Assembly: GCA_021399435.1 (NCBI GenBank)
Contig: JAJTUP010000044.1
Location: forward strand, 124,001 to 188,000
DNA: 64,000 nt
Source of the DNA: Diaporthe sp. PMI_573
Lineage: Eukaryota; Ascomycota; Sordariomycetes; Diaporthales; Diaporthaceae
Direction: 5' to 3'
Shown here: positions 32,367 to 42,853 of the stretch, one piece after another
Position numbering within the stretch: position 1 is the first letter of the stretch
How the letters are laid out: every line of letters begins with the position of its first letter
The notes under the pieces: model-generated
What the model was told of the DNA's origin: nothing
Database searches by the model: none
The model's input: the letters and a program-made list of their open reading frames with translations, nothing else
Position numbers and translations under genes: made by a program

Positions 32367-34012
32367 TCAAGGCTCGATGAAGCCCATCTCGAGGAGCTTG
32401 TCGATGGTCTGCTTCTCCAGGGGTAGGTGTTGTATCGGCGTCCTATACCTAGGCGGGCTCCCCTTTGTCGGTCTGTCCATCTCGAGAACCACATCGTGCC
32501 CTGGTCTATGAGGTGGCAGGGTATTGGCAGCCCTTTTGGAAAAGAAACCTTCCAGGTGGGCCAGCTGCTTCGGTATCTTTTCTCGTACCAGCCTGATATG
32601 CTCTGGATCCTCGTCTTCCGGGAATAGGATAGGTTCTCCTTTATTCGTCCTCCATGCCTGTAATGCTGAGAGGCTCACCGTAGGTCTTGAACATTCTCCC
32701 GTCTCAAAGGGTATTGGTTCTGTGGGCATCGCCCTCCTCGCCCACCGCTCTCGTCGAGGATCTGAATCTAGCTGGGCAGTGATTTCCGCTATCACGTCAT
32801 TGGTCGTCGTCGCGTTCTCGGGTCTCTTCCCTGCACGACGGAGGATCTGATACTGCTTGTGTTGCCGGTCAACAATTTGGTCTCGGCGGTCTGAGTCTTC
32901 TTGGTTCTTTTGTTCGACATCACCGCTTCGTCTACAAGGGGGCGATAATTCGATAGCTGGTGCGAACTTCGCTACCGCTGGGATGTCATCCGGCCATATG
33001 AGTTGACGCTCTCGGGGCCACATCAGTACGTTCTTCTCAGCTAACCAGTACTGTCCGATAAAGATGTCGCAGCCCGTCTCAGTAACCCAAAAAGTCTCAT
33101 TTGGGAAGCGACGCCCATCGATCTCCAAAGAGGCGATCATTTTCATCGTGATCTTTCCAGCTGGTCGGCGCCGGAAGTCCTGGAGTTGGACAGGTTCTTC
33201 GAGTCTAAAGACGTGTGCGCGTAAACTCTTTTGTGCCCGTGCTGCCATTGCTGGGCTGACCAGCAGTCTGGCGTCTGCTCCTGTGTCACATAAAGCTGTT
33301 GTTGGGAATCCGATGCCATCAACCTGGATCTGGACCTTGGTAGTGAACGACGAAGATCCCTTATTGCCAACTCTGGCTAATGTGAACATGGAGACCATCG
33401 GGGAGACTTTCGATGGTCTCACTCGTTTCCCGTCTCTTCTGCAGAAGGGATCTCGACTCTGACATCTTTGTCGACGTAGTTCTTGGCCCCTACGGCGCTG
33501 ATTTTGGTCTTGTCCGGGCAGTCTCTAGATATGTGGCCTGTCTTTCCGCAGTTGAAGCAAGTGCCGGCATCCCAGTGAGCTTTCTTCTCGTCCTCAGTCA
33601 GGCCACGCCCGGCAGCTGCTGATGTCGTGAGCTTTATCGGCTGGGTCTGTTTGCGGCCGGCGATGGATACCTGGTTTCTGGTTGCGCTTACGGCCATAGT
33701 CCTGCTGACTAGCTTGACGCTCCCCACGACTGACCTGAAGGCTGTACTCCCGATTAGACACACGAGTACAAAAGGACTCATAGCTGATATTAGGGTCCTG
33801 GCAGAGGTCCAAGAGGCTATGGTCAAGATACTTTGGGATATGCTCCCACAAGGTCTGCTTCATATCCGCGCTTGCAATATTGGCTTTCTGTGCCAGACTC
33901 TCCCCGTTAAACTATTGTCGCAAATCAGATGAATACCGTGAATATAGTGCTCGTAGCTTTCGAAGATCTTCTTAGTGTTTCCGTCCCACACAAGGCGTTC
34001 ACAGGCTAACCA
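32367..34012 (-). pseudogene. Ty3/gypsy gag-protease-RT start, inverted half
   Basis: Read right to left: gag-like sequence (KKIFESYEHYIHGIHLIC, MKQTLWEHIPKYLDHSLLDL, with a frameshift), a CCHC knuckle (CFNCGKTGHISRDC), a retropepsin site (ALCDTGADARLLV), then a linker and the beginning of the reverse transcriptase ending at LEMGFIEP. A stop follows at once, where the expected palm continuation is absent. That continuation (AAPVLFVPKPHSADRRF) is found at 35195 on the opposite strand. The gag side is joined near 34013 to a pogo fragment. Confidence 0.88.
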
Positions 34013-34289
34013 GAAACCACAGGTGCTAATTTGCGACGGTTTCAGGACACACGAGACGCTCAAAGCCATAGAGTTTTGCTTCGAAAACAACATCATCCTA
34101 TGTCGCCTCCCCTCCCACACCTCCCACAAGCTCCAGCCCTGTGACGTCGGAGTGTTTGCCCCTTTGAAGGCAGCCTACCGGGACGAGGCCGATAGGATGT
34201 TTCGAGGAGGCGCAAATACAATCGGCAAGCAAGCGACTCCGTGCTCTCGCCGCCGCCTGCGTAATGCAGCCGTTGATCTGACTCGATGA
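34013..34289 (+). pseudogene. Pogo/Fot-like transposase catalytic fragment
   Basis: The open segment encodes VLICDGFRTHETLKAIEFCF, NIILCRLPSHTSHKLQPCDVGVFAPLKAAYRDE and a degraded continuation. These are the second and third catalytic aspartate blocks of pogo-type DDE transposases. The N-terminal DNA-binding domains and the first aspartate are missing. It abuts the gag end of the gypsy fragment. Confidence 0.85.
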
Positions 34290-34696
34290 AACACGAAAGA
34301 TGGAAAGAAAGAATCGAGGGCAGCCAGAAAATCATTTGGAATAGAGCCAAGTCGCAGGCAACCAGCGTATGTAAGACACCTCAATACCCTTATCATGTAC
34401 TCTTTTTAACGCACATCATTGCTCAACATAGTCGAGCTACCTAGGTAGGTATACGGCATTCGAGCCGTTCGAGGCTCGGGAAGGGCTGAGTACAGAAGTT
34501 CGCTGGTGTGGATATAACTGTACACCTTGACCCTTTCCACCTTCTTCGTCATCAACGCAACTCTTCCACCAACTCTTCGGCGCCTGCCCGCCAGGCCTAC
34601 TTGCCCCTCCGAGGTCTATCTGCTCATATATCCACTTAACAGCCTACTAAATAGGGGAACAGAAGAAATAGACAGATGACAGAAAGCCGACCGAGA

Positions 34697-34745
34697 AAAT
34701 GTCACGGCCAGCACTGCCCAGTGTGAGAGCTGTTTATTGACGCTC
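34697..34745 (+). mobile_element. Possible truncated LTR start
   Basis: The sequence TGTCACGGCCAGC at 34697 repeats the first 13 bases of the solo LTRs at 431 and 63551, preceded by a purine-rich run (CCGAGAAAA). The similarity ends soon after, so this may be a truncated or diverged LTR of the same family inside the gypsy remains, or a short chance match. Confidence 0.35.
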
Positions 34746-34796
34746 TGTGCGAGATCACAAGCTTCAGAGGAGAAAACTATTTCAGTCCTCACCATG

Positions 34797-34935
34797 TTAT
34801 TTAATGAGCGGTAGCAGATTTGAAATTCTTGATTTTGATGTCGTTGAGCTGCCGATAGTCCACGCAAAGTCGTCGTTTGTCATTCTTCTTAGGTACGAAC
34901 AGGATCGGAGGCCAACTTCTCCGTTGGTGTATCTG
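34797..34935 (-). pseudogene. Second gypsy reverse-transcriptase fragment
   Basis: On the minus strand one frame gives RRSWPPILFVPKKNDKRRLC followed by VDYRQLNDIKIKNF, the finger region of a Ty3/gypsy reverse transcriptase. It is a different family from the pieces at 32.4 and 35.2 kb, which have PVLFVPKPHSADRRFCIDYR at this position. Only about 45 codons survive. Confidence 0.75.
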
Positions 34936-35194
34936 ATCGGCCCTTGACCTCCCATACCTGGAGTACAATGTTTATCAGAAGTACCTGTACTTAACCCCAC
35001 AGCCATGGTGTGGTCTTTCAAAATACAGGACTCCTGTTGGGTACTCAGACATATGTATGTACCAAAGTCTCCAAAGTACAACCTTTCTGATTTTCCACGT
35101 CAGCAAGAAGGCAAATGTAACATACTCTGCCGCCTTAATGTGAAGCGCAAAATTGTACAGTACATTACATACTGTACTGTATATATTTTGTATG

Positions 35195-36295
35195 CAAGAG
35201 GATGCTGCCCCAGTTCTCTTCGTACCGAAACCACACTCGGCAGACAGGCGTTTCTGCATTGACTACCGCTGGAGGAATCGATTCCTCAAGGATATGAAAG
35301 TACCAGCACCAGACCTGAGCGGTACGTTGTTTAACTGCCGCGACGCCGAACGCTTCACGATCCTAGATGTTATTCAGGCGTTTCACCGTATGAGACTAGC
35401 GGTTGGTAGTGAGTACTTAACCGCGTTCCGAACCAGACAAGGCACGTTCAAGTGGAAGGTGCTCCCGTTTGGACTTAAGGTCGGGCCCGCCTGGTGGCAA
35501 CGCTTCATCAATGCCCAGCTGAACGAACTGCTAGACTTGTTCGCCAGTGCCTATGCCGACGATGTCCTGATCTATTCGGGCCCTGAGGAGGAACATTGGG
35601 ACCAGGTGGAAGAGGTAATCCACCGCCTTCACCGTGCCGACCTCCAAGGGGATATTAAAAAGTCGCGCTTTAATGTCCAGAGGGCTGTCTACCTCGGCGT
35701 GATGATGGAAGCAGGGGTGGGGATCAGCATCGACCCGGCGAAGATCAAGGCGATCCAGGGTTGGAAGTGGGAGGACCTGACCAACAGAACCGCTATCCGC
35801 TCGTTCCTGGGTCTTTGCAATTTTATCCGCATGTTCTGCTACCATGCTAGTGACATCGCAGAACCTTTGAATCGCTTGCTGAAGAAAGACGCTCCTTTCG
35901 TCCTTGGTACCGAGCAGCAGCACGCCTTTGAGGACTTGAAGAGGTTAGCCTGTGAGGCCCCGGTGATGGCATTTTTCAGGCCTGACCGCCCCACAAAGGT
36001 CGAAACCGACGCATCAAGAAACGCCACAGGAGGTGCGATCTGGCAGCAACAAGAGGGTGATGTCTGGAAACCAGTTGGTTACTTCTCTAAGACCATGACA
36101 CCGGCAGAACGAGCCTACCCCATCCAAGATCGAGAGCTCCTCGCAGTGGTACAGACATTGGAACACTACTACCCAGAGCTCCTCGGGATGCAGTTCTTCG
36201 TCGTCACTGACTACCAGGCCCTTATATACTTTGCTAGTAAACGGATGCTATCAACGATATGGACAAGACCCTGGCGGCTTTCCAGGTGGCGATAG
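35195..36295 (+). pseudogene. Ty3/gypsy reverse transcriptase and RNase H half
   Basis: The open frame encodes AAPVLFVPKPHSADRRFCIDY, the thumb and palm blocks, the catalytic motif SAYADDVLIYSG, FLGLCNFIRMFCYHASDIAEPL, and an RNase H start (VETDASRNATGGAIWQQ, YPIQDRELLAVVQTLEHY, VTDYQALIYFASKRML). At about 36245-36295 it runs into unrelated sequence (hAT, opposite strand). RNase H is incomplete and integrase is absent. This is the missing continuation of the minus-strand half at 32367-34012. Confidence 0.9.
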
Positions 36296-36299
36296 TGGC

Positions 36300-36613
36300 A
36301 GAATGTTCTTGAACTTGGAGATGATTTTGCTGCGAATAGCGTCGCCAGATAGGTGAGCGTTTTATATGGCTACAGCTGGGTTTAGGTATTCAAAGGTCTG
36401 GCGCAACATGGGGTTCTCTGCCTTGGTAAATGGTTTATTGCCCGATACAATATAATGTACAAGGAGTTGCCTGAACTCGCTTCTGTTAAAGGACTTGATA
36501 AACACGTTGGTGATTGCCTGGTCACGTGGCTGGGAGACGTCTAATTTGAAGGCGTCTACAATCGATCTCTGTGTAGGCCGTGGTGGTTGGCTAGATCTAC
36601 GCTTCTCCATCAC
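36300..36613 (-). pseudogene. hAT transposase N-terminal fragment
   Basis: The minus-strand frame encodes RPTQRSIVDAFKLDVSQP, RDQAITNVFIKSFNRSEFRQ and FEYLNPAVAI. After a TAA that looks like a mutated CAA it continues NAHLSGDAIRSKIISKFKN. It aligns with the hAT N-terminal regions at 1.6 kb and 12.4 kb, and supplies Arg at the position that is a stop in the latter. The left end joins gypsy RNase H sequence and the right end joins a pogo helix-turn-helix. Confidence 0.82.
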
Positions 36614-36830
36614 CCCCTTGAAGGAGGCTGTTTCGCACGTTCTTCAGCGATAACCCAGTCGACGATCGACTCCTCCATCGGCTGTGATAGCTTCGTCTTC
36701 TTCAGATTGGCTTGGTGTTGAGGAAGCACGCCGTTTTTTCGACGCGTCAATGTTGTCCTCGAGACTCCATGGACGGTGGCAATATGACGCAATGACGCAT
36801 CGCCATCTTCGAAATTTCTCAGGGGGTCAG
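36610..36830 (-). pseudogene. Pogo-like helix-turn-helix fragment
   Basis: The minus strand encodes FEDGDASLRHIATVHGVSRT, then TLTRRKNGV and a second helix region (LSQPMEESIVDWVIAEERA). This is the psq-type helix-turn-helix and the beginning of the CENP-B-like domain of pogo transposases. It runs directly into hAT sequence at 36610, so two unrelated transposon N-termini are joined. Confidence 0.7.
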
Positions 36831-37154
36831 TGACTGCAAGTTCACGAGGATGTTGTGGCCTTATTGTGCTTGGTCTGAAGTGCTCAAAAATTTCTTTCGT
36901 AAAGATATGGTTGATGCAAGTTGGGTGGTGAGGAGGAAGACCACTCCTCGAGAAAGCGGATATTCGCGTACCATAAATCGGATGCCGCGTACCTTTTCAT
37001 GACTAATCACGCTGCCCCATGTGCCCGAATTTAAATTCACTATGGGTTTGCTATACAAAAAATCAAAGTGACTGCACTGACTACTATGCTACATCCTAAA
37101 CGTCGGCACCAAATAAGCGATATCACGACTTTTTGATGGTGTTTTTGTCCCCAA

Positions 37155-37776
37155 CTAAGCCACGAAGGTAGGAACTATCGCCACAATCTCGTCCTGTGTT
37201 TCTTTGCCGCCGCCCTCGCCGCCCTCGCCGCCGCCCTCGCCGCCACCGTCGTCGTCGCTAGCCGTGAGGTCTATGCTGGGCAACTGGTTGATGGTCTTCT
37301 GTGCCCCTGTCCGCTGCTTTTTAGCTGCTGGCTTCGAGCTTGAGGGTATCGCGGCCGGCGCTGACGACGCCGGCCCCTCGGAGCCTCGTTTCCGGCTGCC
37401 TTGCCCTGTGAGCCCTGCCGCCAGCCGCTGGTCTCGCCGGACAGTCTCTCGCTGGGCAGCGCTGCCACGGGAGTCCTCTTTATCTAGGGACTGGAGGGTC
37501 GAGTTATTGTACTCGAAGGCTGAGTTTAACCTCTGCACTAAAGCCGTCGTCGCCCTCGCCTTGTTGTCTGCCTTGCTGCCTAGAGGGCCATGTCCGCTCT
37601 CGAGAAGGGTCGTGACCTATCGTGAAACCGGGGAACCGCCTGAATTTATCAGTCGTCCAAGCCTCATAATCTGGAAATCTGACGGGTGCATATTTCGTTG
37701 AGGCTGAACTAGTTGACGGCTCGGAAGGCGGCGGCGTGGAGGAGGCAGCCTCTATGTCCTCATCAAACGAGTCCAT
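37155..37776 (-). pseudogene. Unrecognised protein, frameshifted
   Basis: The minus-strand start [16 protein letters not shown] leads into a plausible N-terminus. The frame then appears to change near 37610 into one encoding [20 protein letters not shown], an Arg-rich segment, a Lys-rich nuclear-localisation-like run (KPAAKKQRT), an SIDL-type motif with an acidic and Gly/Glu repeat, and the end FVA at 37155. The GGC/GAG repeat near 37205-37250 is a coding triplet repeat. I do not recognise the family; it could be the tail of a transposon protein or a host nuclear protein. Confidence 0.3.
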
Positions 37777-39064
37777 AGTGATGGGAAGAGTCCGTAAACA
37801 GTGTAGAGGAGGTCAAATCGAATGCTGCGAGGCTGATAAGGTCGAACCTGCACTCTACTCGGACAAGCCAAGACCCGAGATAATTCCTGGTTGCGACGTG
37901 TACAGAGTCCATTGAACCAGGCATTGGCGGAATTGCAAATGGCACGAGGCAGAGAGGACAGCTCATACGTTGGGTCATTTCCTGCTGCCACGCGTCGCGT
38001 GTAGCTGCCTGGGGCCCCTGACGACTTGCCAGGGCAGACGCGTCCGGCGACTGATTCGTCGCGTATCATACTATGAGCTGCCATGCGCAACCTACCCGGG
38101 ACACCTCCGAAGTACGTGGTGATCGGCGATCAAATCGATCGATTGGAGGTTTGATCGATACGATATCGATCGATTTCCAACCCTGGTTTATTAAACGAGC
38201 GGAACAATACAAGGAGTATGTCTCTCCTTCTGACAAGAACAATATTGGGGGCGGGGAATTGGAGTCCCGCGGTTGCCCAAAATGAGGTCCGGTTGTCTCC
38301 ATCATGAGAAGTCTTCTCTCGCTCAGCCGCCAGACACAGACCTTTACTCTGCGATTGACCTCACTCCCAGTGCGCACTGAGTTTCAATCAGGTTTCCTCT
38401 CCTTTTCATCGTGTCCGTCTCGTAAGTCAGCCCCCCTAACAGTTGCGCGGCACTCAGTTTGCACTGGAAATAATCTAAGATTGATCTCCAAGAGATGGCG
38501 ATTCTTTTCCTGTTGTTCCCACGTGGTTTTCACCATGTGTGAATTGGGGTTGGCACTCTGTGCGGACCACGTGGGAACACACGCGCCTGCCTTCATTCCT
38601 TTGTTTTGATGAGTTTAAACTGATAGTTAGTAAACTTACCAAGTAGAAACCAATGAAAGAACGTACTTCTGTTGATGGTTCGATTGCGTAAACTAATTTA
38701 CACTATGTGGTTAGGTCGTTGGAAGTAGGTACATGTAATGCATTTATGTTCATAATCCACTTAATTAACCATGCATTCCACCAAAGTACGAAACTGTTCT
38801 GATGAAAGTACTTATACTGTGACAACGAAAAACCGGTGCATTTGAAAGACCGTTGAAAATGGCTCGATTTCGAACGTTATGCCGTACGCTACCGAACTTT
38901 ATAATTAATAGAAGTACGTTTTTCAGTTTGTAGGTACTGTACGACTAGCAGCAAATAGTTAATGACAAAAATTCAAATCGTACTGTACATACCGTACAAA
39001 GTGACATACTCATTTATTTAACCACACCCTCTTCAGTATTTCTTATACAGTAGAGCTCTCCCAA
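37777..39064. other. No gene recognised; ATCGAT-rich and AT-rich sequence
   Basis: Positions 38115-38185 contain several ATCGAT/GATCGAT words in both orientations. 38620-39060 is AT-rich with many GTAC words. An inverted repeat with two CACGTG sites lies at 38514-38579. Confidence 0.4.
38514..38579. repeat. Inverted repeat carrying two CACGTG boxes
   Basis: TGTTCCCACGTGGT at 38514-38527 is perfectly repeated in inverted orientation at 38566-38579, with a 38-bp spacer. CACGTG is the core site of bHLH factors, so this may be a paired regulatory site, a tiny foldback remnant, or chance. Confidence 0.5.
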
Positions 39065-39571
39065 ATGGATAGATCCAGGTACTCCGTGTTTCACACATTG
39101 ATCAGATCAGCAGCGCTCAGAATGCACGTTGAAGGTATGTCAATATCCCTGGCGATCTCGTCATATTCCACCAAACAAGAGTTAATAATAGTAGTTGCTA
39201 CCACAAATCCTTTACAGTTTTTATTACAACTACCGGAGGTATTCATTTCCTGGTCAACAGTCCTGGAGATTGATGAAAACCGGTTCTTTAAGCATCTCAA
39301 TGAGGTTGGTGTGGAGTTTTGGGCTGGGCTTGCTGACGGGCCTATAAGAGATGATGCGTTGCTCAGTTGGGCGGGGATAAAGACGGCATGCGCAATGACA
39401 AGATATATAGGTGTTAGAAGATGTGGTGATGAGCTTGCAGTGATGGTGGACCTAGACTGTCTAGTGGAAGTGAATGTGTTGGGAAATCTGAATCACAAAG
39501 TTGATAAAGCAGTAGTCAAGGCATTGGCCGAGCATAGCATGCAAAAGCTCTGGCCAACTGCAGAAAGATAA
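39065..39571 (+). CDS. Hypothetical protein, uncertain
   Basis: An open frame of 168 codons in an AT-rich stretch. No domain is recognised. The second half (EIDENRFFKHLNEVGVEFWA...) has balanced composition that looks coding, while the first 50 residues are Ser/Ile-rich and may be spurious. No conserved neighbour supports it. Confidence 0.25.
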   Translation: MDRSRYSVFHTLIRSAALRMHVEGMSISLAISSYSTKQELIIVVATTNPLQFLLQLPEVFISWSTVLEIDENRFFKHLNEVGVEFWAGLADGPIRDDALLSWAGIKTACAMTRYIGVRRCGDELAVMVDLDCLVEVNVLGNLNHKVDKAVVKALAEHSMQKLWPTAER

Positions 39572-40739
39572 TGATATGAAAGAACTATTGGGCAAAGGGC
39601 GGAGAGGAGTCCACAGCCCTTTGACATGCATCATACTTACCTCAACAAAAACGAATAAACATATAGTCTTGCGGATCTACTAGCCTTAAAATTACGCTAT
39701 CCCGGCTCCCACGCGGTTGCCTCCTTTATAGAGCCCGAGAATCAAGGGCGTTCACTCAGCTTAGTTTTCATGGTTCTTCCAGAATCAGCTAGTCTCCAGA
39801 CAATTACAGCAAGACCTTCAAAAGCCCCTATTAACAACTTCAACCTGCCTTTCTCTATTGAGCCGGCTTGGATGTTGAAAAAAGGGCCAAGGGCTCTGTG
39901 TTCTGAGGGCTGTTAGCCCCTCCATAACACACAACTTTCATTCGGTCAACCACATCCCCCTGGCTGTGTTCACCCTCTTATTTGCTGAATTCCCTGATTG
40001 ATTTTCGGATTCTGATCTAGTCTTTGTCCACGCCAAAGAACATGCAGTGATAAGGGATATTATCTTATAAGAAACCTGCTTATAGGATGATATTGTTCTA
40101 TTAGGAGGTTATTATTTAGCATGAGTCCCTTACTCTCTTGTTTAGAGAGGGAAAGGTTCGGAAGAAGCTCGTATCCGATAGGTTTTGCCTTTGGAGGATC
40201 GATATATATAGATGGTGAGTGTAGGACGATCACTTCCGCAATACTTGGACAAGACGTTTTCACAGTCCTAGAATTATTATGAAGATGTGGATACGGAGGA
40301 CAAAAAGTCGGTTGGATGTTCGAGGAGCCCAGTGATGCTGTGTCAGTGCAGGTCCGACCGGACGGTGTCGGACATCCAGTGGTATTAGTGTGGGATGGCG
40401 AGGACCAGGTTTTTACCGGCAAAGCTTTGGATGAAAAGTAGATAACGGTATCAAGTGAGGTGATGAAGGCTATGCATGAACCCTCTTCGTGGCCAGTTTG
40501 AAGGGAGCCGCTGGCATTCGAGAGGTGGTCCTAGGAATACGCTCGAGAGGGAGGTAGAAAGGGCCACGTCTTAGTCTTTCGTGATTCCTATGGAGTCAGA
40601 AATGTGTGTTAAGGATGGTCCGTACATAGATAACCCAGCGTCGGAAAGTCTTTATGGTATTGACTTCAATCTTTTGTTCTTCGGCTTTACACTTGACTAA
40701 AGATGACTTATACGGGACTGAGTGACTGCACGGATGCCT
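39572..40739. other. No gene recognised
   Basis: A minus-strand open frame at 40422-40060 has no family resemblance, and its composition does not look coding. Nothing else was seen. Confidence 0.35.
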
Positions 40740-41452
40740 TATGAATTCACTGTTTTTGTGTCAAGGGATCCTGAGAGGTGGGGCGCGGGGAGGGGCGCTT
40801 GCGCAAGGTCCTCAACCATTTCTTTCCAAGCTGCCCTCCTTGCCTGTAGCAGAGATACACTCGATGAAGGAGGTCCACGCTCGACTTCCATTGCTTTTTC
40901 GAGAAATAAGCTTCCTTCCTTCAGGGCCGAGGACTATTCCATTGGATCCCTCGCCTTCGGCACCCCCCCTTCATCCATATTGTGGCGATTCTCGTCAAGA
41001 ATCTCAGCAACAGCTGGCAGGCGAAGGAGGTTGAACCACGGCTTGATTATACCCATTGTTGCCCCATTAACCCTGCTGAAGTGCATCTGACGGCTTCGTA
41101 GACTTCGAATCTCGGGATTCCTCTCGAGAAAAGCACCTAGCCAGCGCTTGCCAAGAGGTGGTGGTCGTAGTTGAGGATTGGCGACGCAGGCTGCGAATAT
41201 CCTCATTTTAGATGCGTCAACGGCAGCCCCAGAGATGCCTGGGTAAGCGTGAACTTCACTAAACGGCCCTCCTGGCCTGGCGATAGCTTCATCTGCCAAT
41301 TTGACGCATCAGAATGGCACAAGGAGCCCCGACGGCAACCTTAAAGTGTACTCCTTGGAATGCCGCAGTGTGAGGAGGCCTCGTGCTCGCCAGCGCCGTT
41401 TGCGATCGCCTCAAGCGCTGCCTGCACGTCTTCTTCGGTATATTGCTTCATT
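40740..41452 (-). pseudogene. Pogo/Fot-like transposase, N-terminal half with stops
   Basis: The minus strand starts MKQYTEEDVQAALEAIANGA and GIPRSTL (psq helix-turn-helix). It continues after interruptions with LGKRWLGAFLERNPEIRSLR, MGIIKPWFNLLRLPAVAEIL, ENRHNMDEGG (first catalytic Asp region), and then in another frame RAWTSFIECISATGK. The second half of the catalytic domain is missing. Several stops and at least one frameshift make it nonfunctional. Confidence 0.85.
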
Positions 41453-41460
41453 ATATAATA

Positions 41461-42373
41461 AAGAACGTTGATGTAAAGTTTGAAGAGAAGAGAAAATTTT
41501 CTTGAGAAGAAAACGCGTTTTATGTGCAGGTGTGGGCCTGACGCGAACGCGGGTGTGGAGTGGCCCAAAAGGGGGGGGGTTGACCGTATGGGGCTACGTT
41601 GACTTAACCTGTTCAAACCCTTTTTCTTCCCTTGCTTTGCGACTACTTCGACTTTTCTTCCCCGGGGTTCTTGGCGGATTTGTCGCTGGGGATTCGACCT
41701 GGCTGAAGTGTGAATCCTGCAGTTGGCGGCAGGACGGAGTTATTCACACGCAGAGTACAAGTCGGAAGGAACCGCTATACTGATGGAGATGACAAAAGGA
41801 GCATTTGCATTGACAACTCGTTGTCTGCGCATGCAGGAATACGATGTACTAATCGATATAGCCCGAACGAAAAGACATATCGTAGCCCTCTGATATGTGC
41901 AGAGTGATTCCACTGATCTATTTGTAAAAAGCAGAGGACTGGCTGAGAGTGACATGCCAGTCGCAATAATGCCACTGCCTTAATTCCGTGGATCCGTGCA
42001 TTGCCTCTGGCGAATTCCCATTTCTAACCACATCCTGCTTGATGACCTGCTGCCGCACTCCGGTTGTGTGTTACGTTCTTTAGACTGGAGGTACAACTAT
42101 GGACATAACATCGGGAACGTTTGCTATAAGTCGCGATTCATGGGAGACCTTTGCACGGGCAGGGATTAGCAGTACCTAAAGTACTGATAAGAGTGTTTTG
42201 CTTGTTAGGTACTTTACTGTACAGTAGCGTGCCCTGTTGCAATACGCCCGGTCTTAGAGTCCAATTGCCGGACACAGATTTCGGTTCCCACTGTATTTTC
42301 AGAAGAGTTTCGCGTAAATGACTGGCAGGTACTTTTGAATTGTTGTCTGGTTTCTTGTGTAATTACTGAAACG
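41461..42373. other. No gene recognised
   Basis: Likely includes the decayed 5' end of the pogo fragment. A run of nine G near 41571 and short frames only. Confidence 0.35.
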
Positions 42374-42577
42374 TGTTGGAATAGCACCTGGTTGGATCGC
42401 ACGTAGTTCGATATGTTGGGTGTGCTTAGTCAGCCGGGGGCCCGGCTGGGGAAGAGTGGCCTCTTCCCCTTCGTACGAAGTACACCCGTTTCCCTAAGCA
42501 AGCAATACAATCAGAACCCACCAACAGACCCACTACGTACGTACGTACTATCGCCATATGGCAAAGGCCATTCAACA
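42374..42577 (+). mobile_element. Copia-type LTR, plus orientation
   Basis: A 204-bp unit starting TGTTGGAATAG and ending GGCCATTCAACA, so it has TG...CA ends with the inverted TGTTG/CAACA termini typical of copia LTRs. It is an almost perfect inverted copy of 42652-42853. The flanks (gaaacg and gatat) do not form a target duplication. Confidence 0.75.
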
Positions 42578-42651
42578 GATATTGAAATAGGGAAATTTTT
42601 GAAACAGCATCAGTCTGGTCCTGCACTGATACCTCATACAATTACCAAAAA

Positions 42652-42853
42652 TGTTGAATGGCCTTTGCCATATGGCGATAGTACGTACGTACGTAGTGGG
42701 TCTGTTGGTGGGTTCTGATTGTATTGCTTGCTTAGGGAAACGGGTGTACTTCGTACGAAGGGGAAGAGGCCACTCTTCCCCAGCCGGCCCCCGGCTGACT
42801 AAGCACACCCAACCTATCGAACTACGTGCGATCCAACCAGGTCTATTCCAACA
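42652..42853 (-). mobile_element. Copia-type LTR, minus orientation
   Basis: The inverted partner of 42374-42577, about 202 bp, differing at only a few positions. On the minus strand it begins TGTTGGAATAG right after a purine-rich stretch (AAAAAGCAAAGAGAG near 42857-42876), and copia RNase H sequence lies upstream on the same strand (43645-43295). It is therefore best read as the 3' LTR of that decayed copia element. Confidence 0.75.

Larger units (their letters stand above)
42374..42853. repeat. 480-bp near-perfect palindrome
   Basis: The two LTRs face each other across a 74-bp spacer (42578-42651), giving arms of about 203 bp that would snap back into one hairpin. The arms differ by a few single-base changes or indels (for example CACCTGG versus ACCTGG and CGGGGGCCC versus CGGGGGCC). 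Confidence 0.9.

Noticed and set aside
37200..37260. GCC/CTC triplet run as a possible regulatory minisatellite
   Set aside because: It fits a coding Gly/Glu repeat in the minus-strand frame, and triplet repeats of this type are common in such proteins.
39065..39571. Two-exon model with intron GTATGT...TTTACAG (39135-39217)
   Set aside because: The splice would shift the frame and hit a stop quickly, whereas the unspliced frame stays open; kept only as a weak hypothetical.
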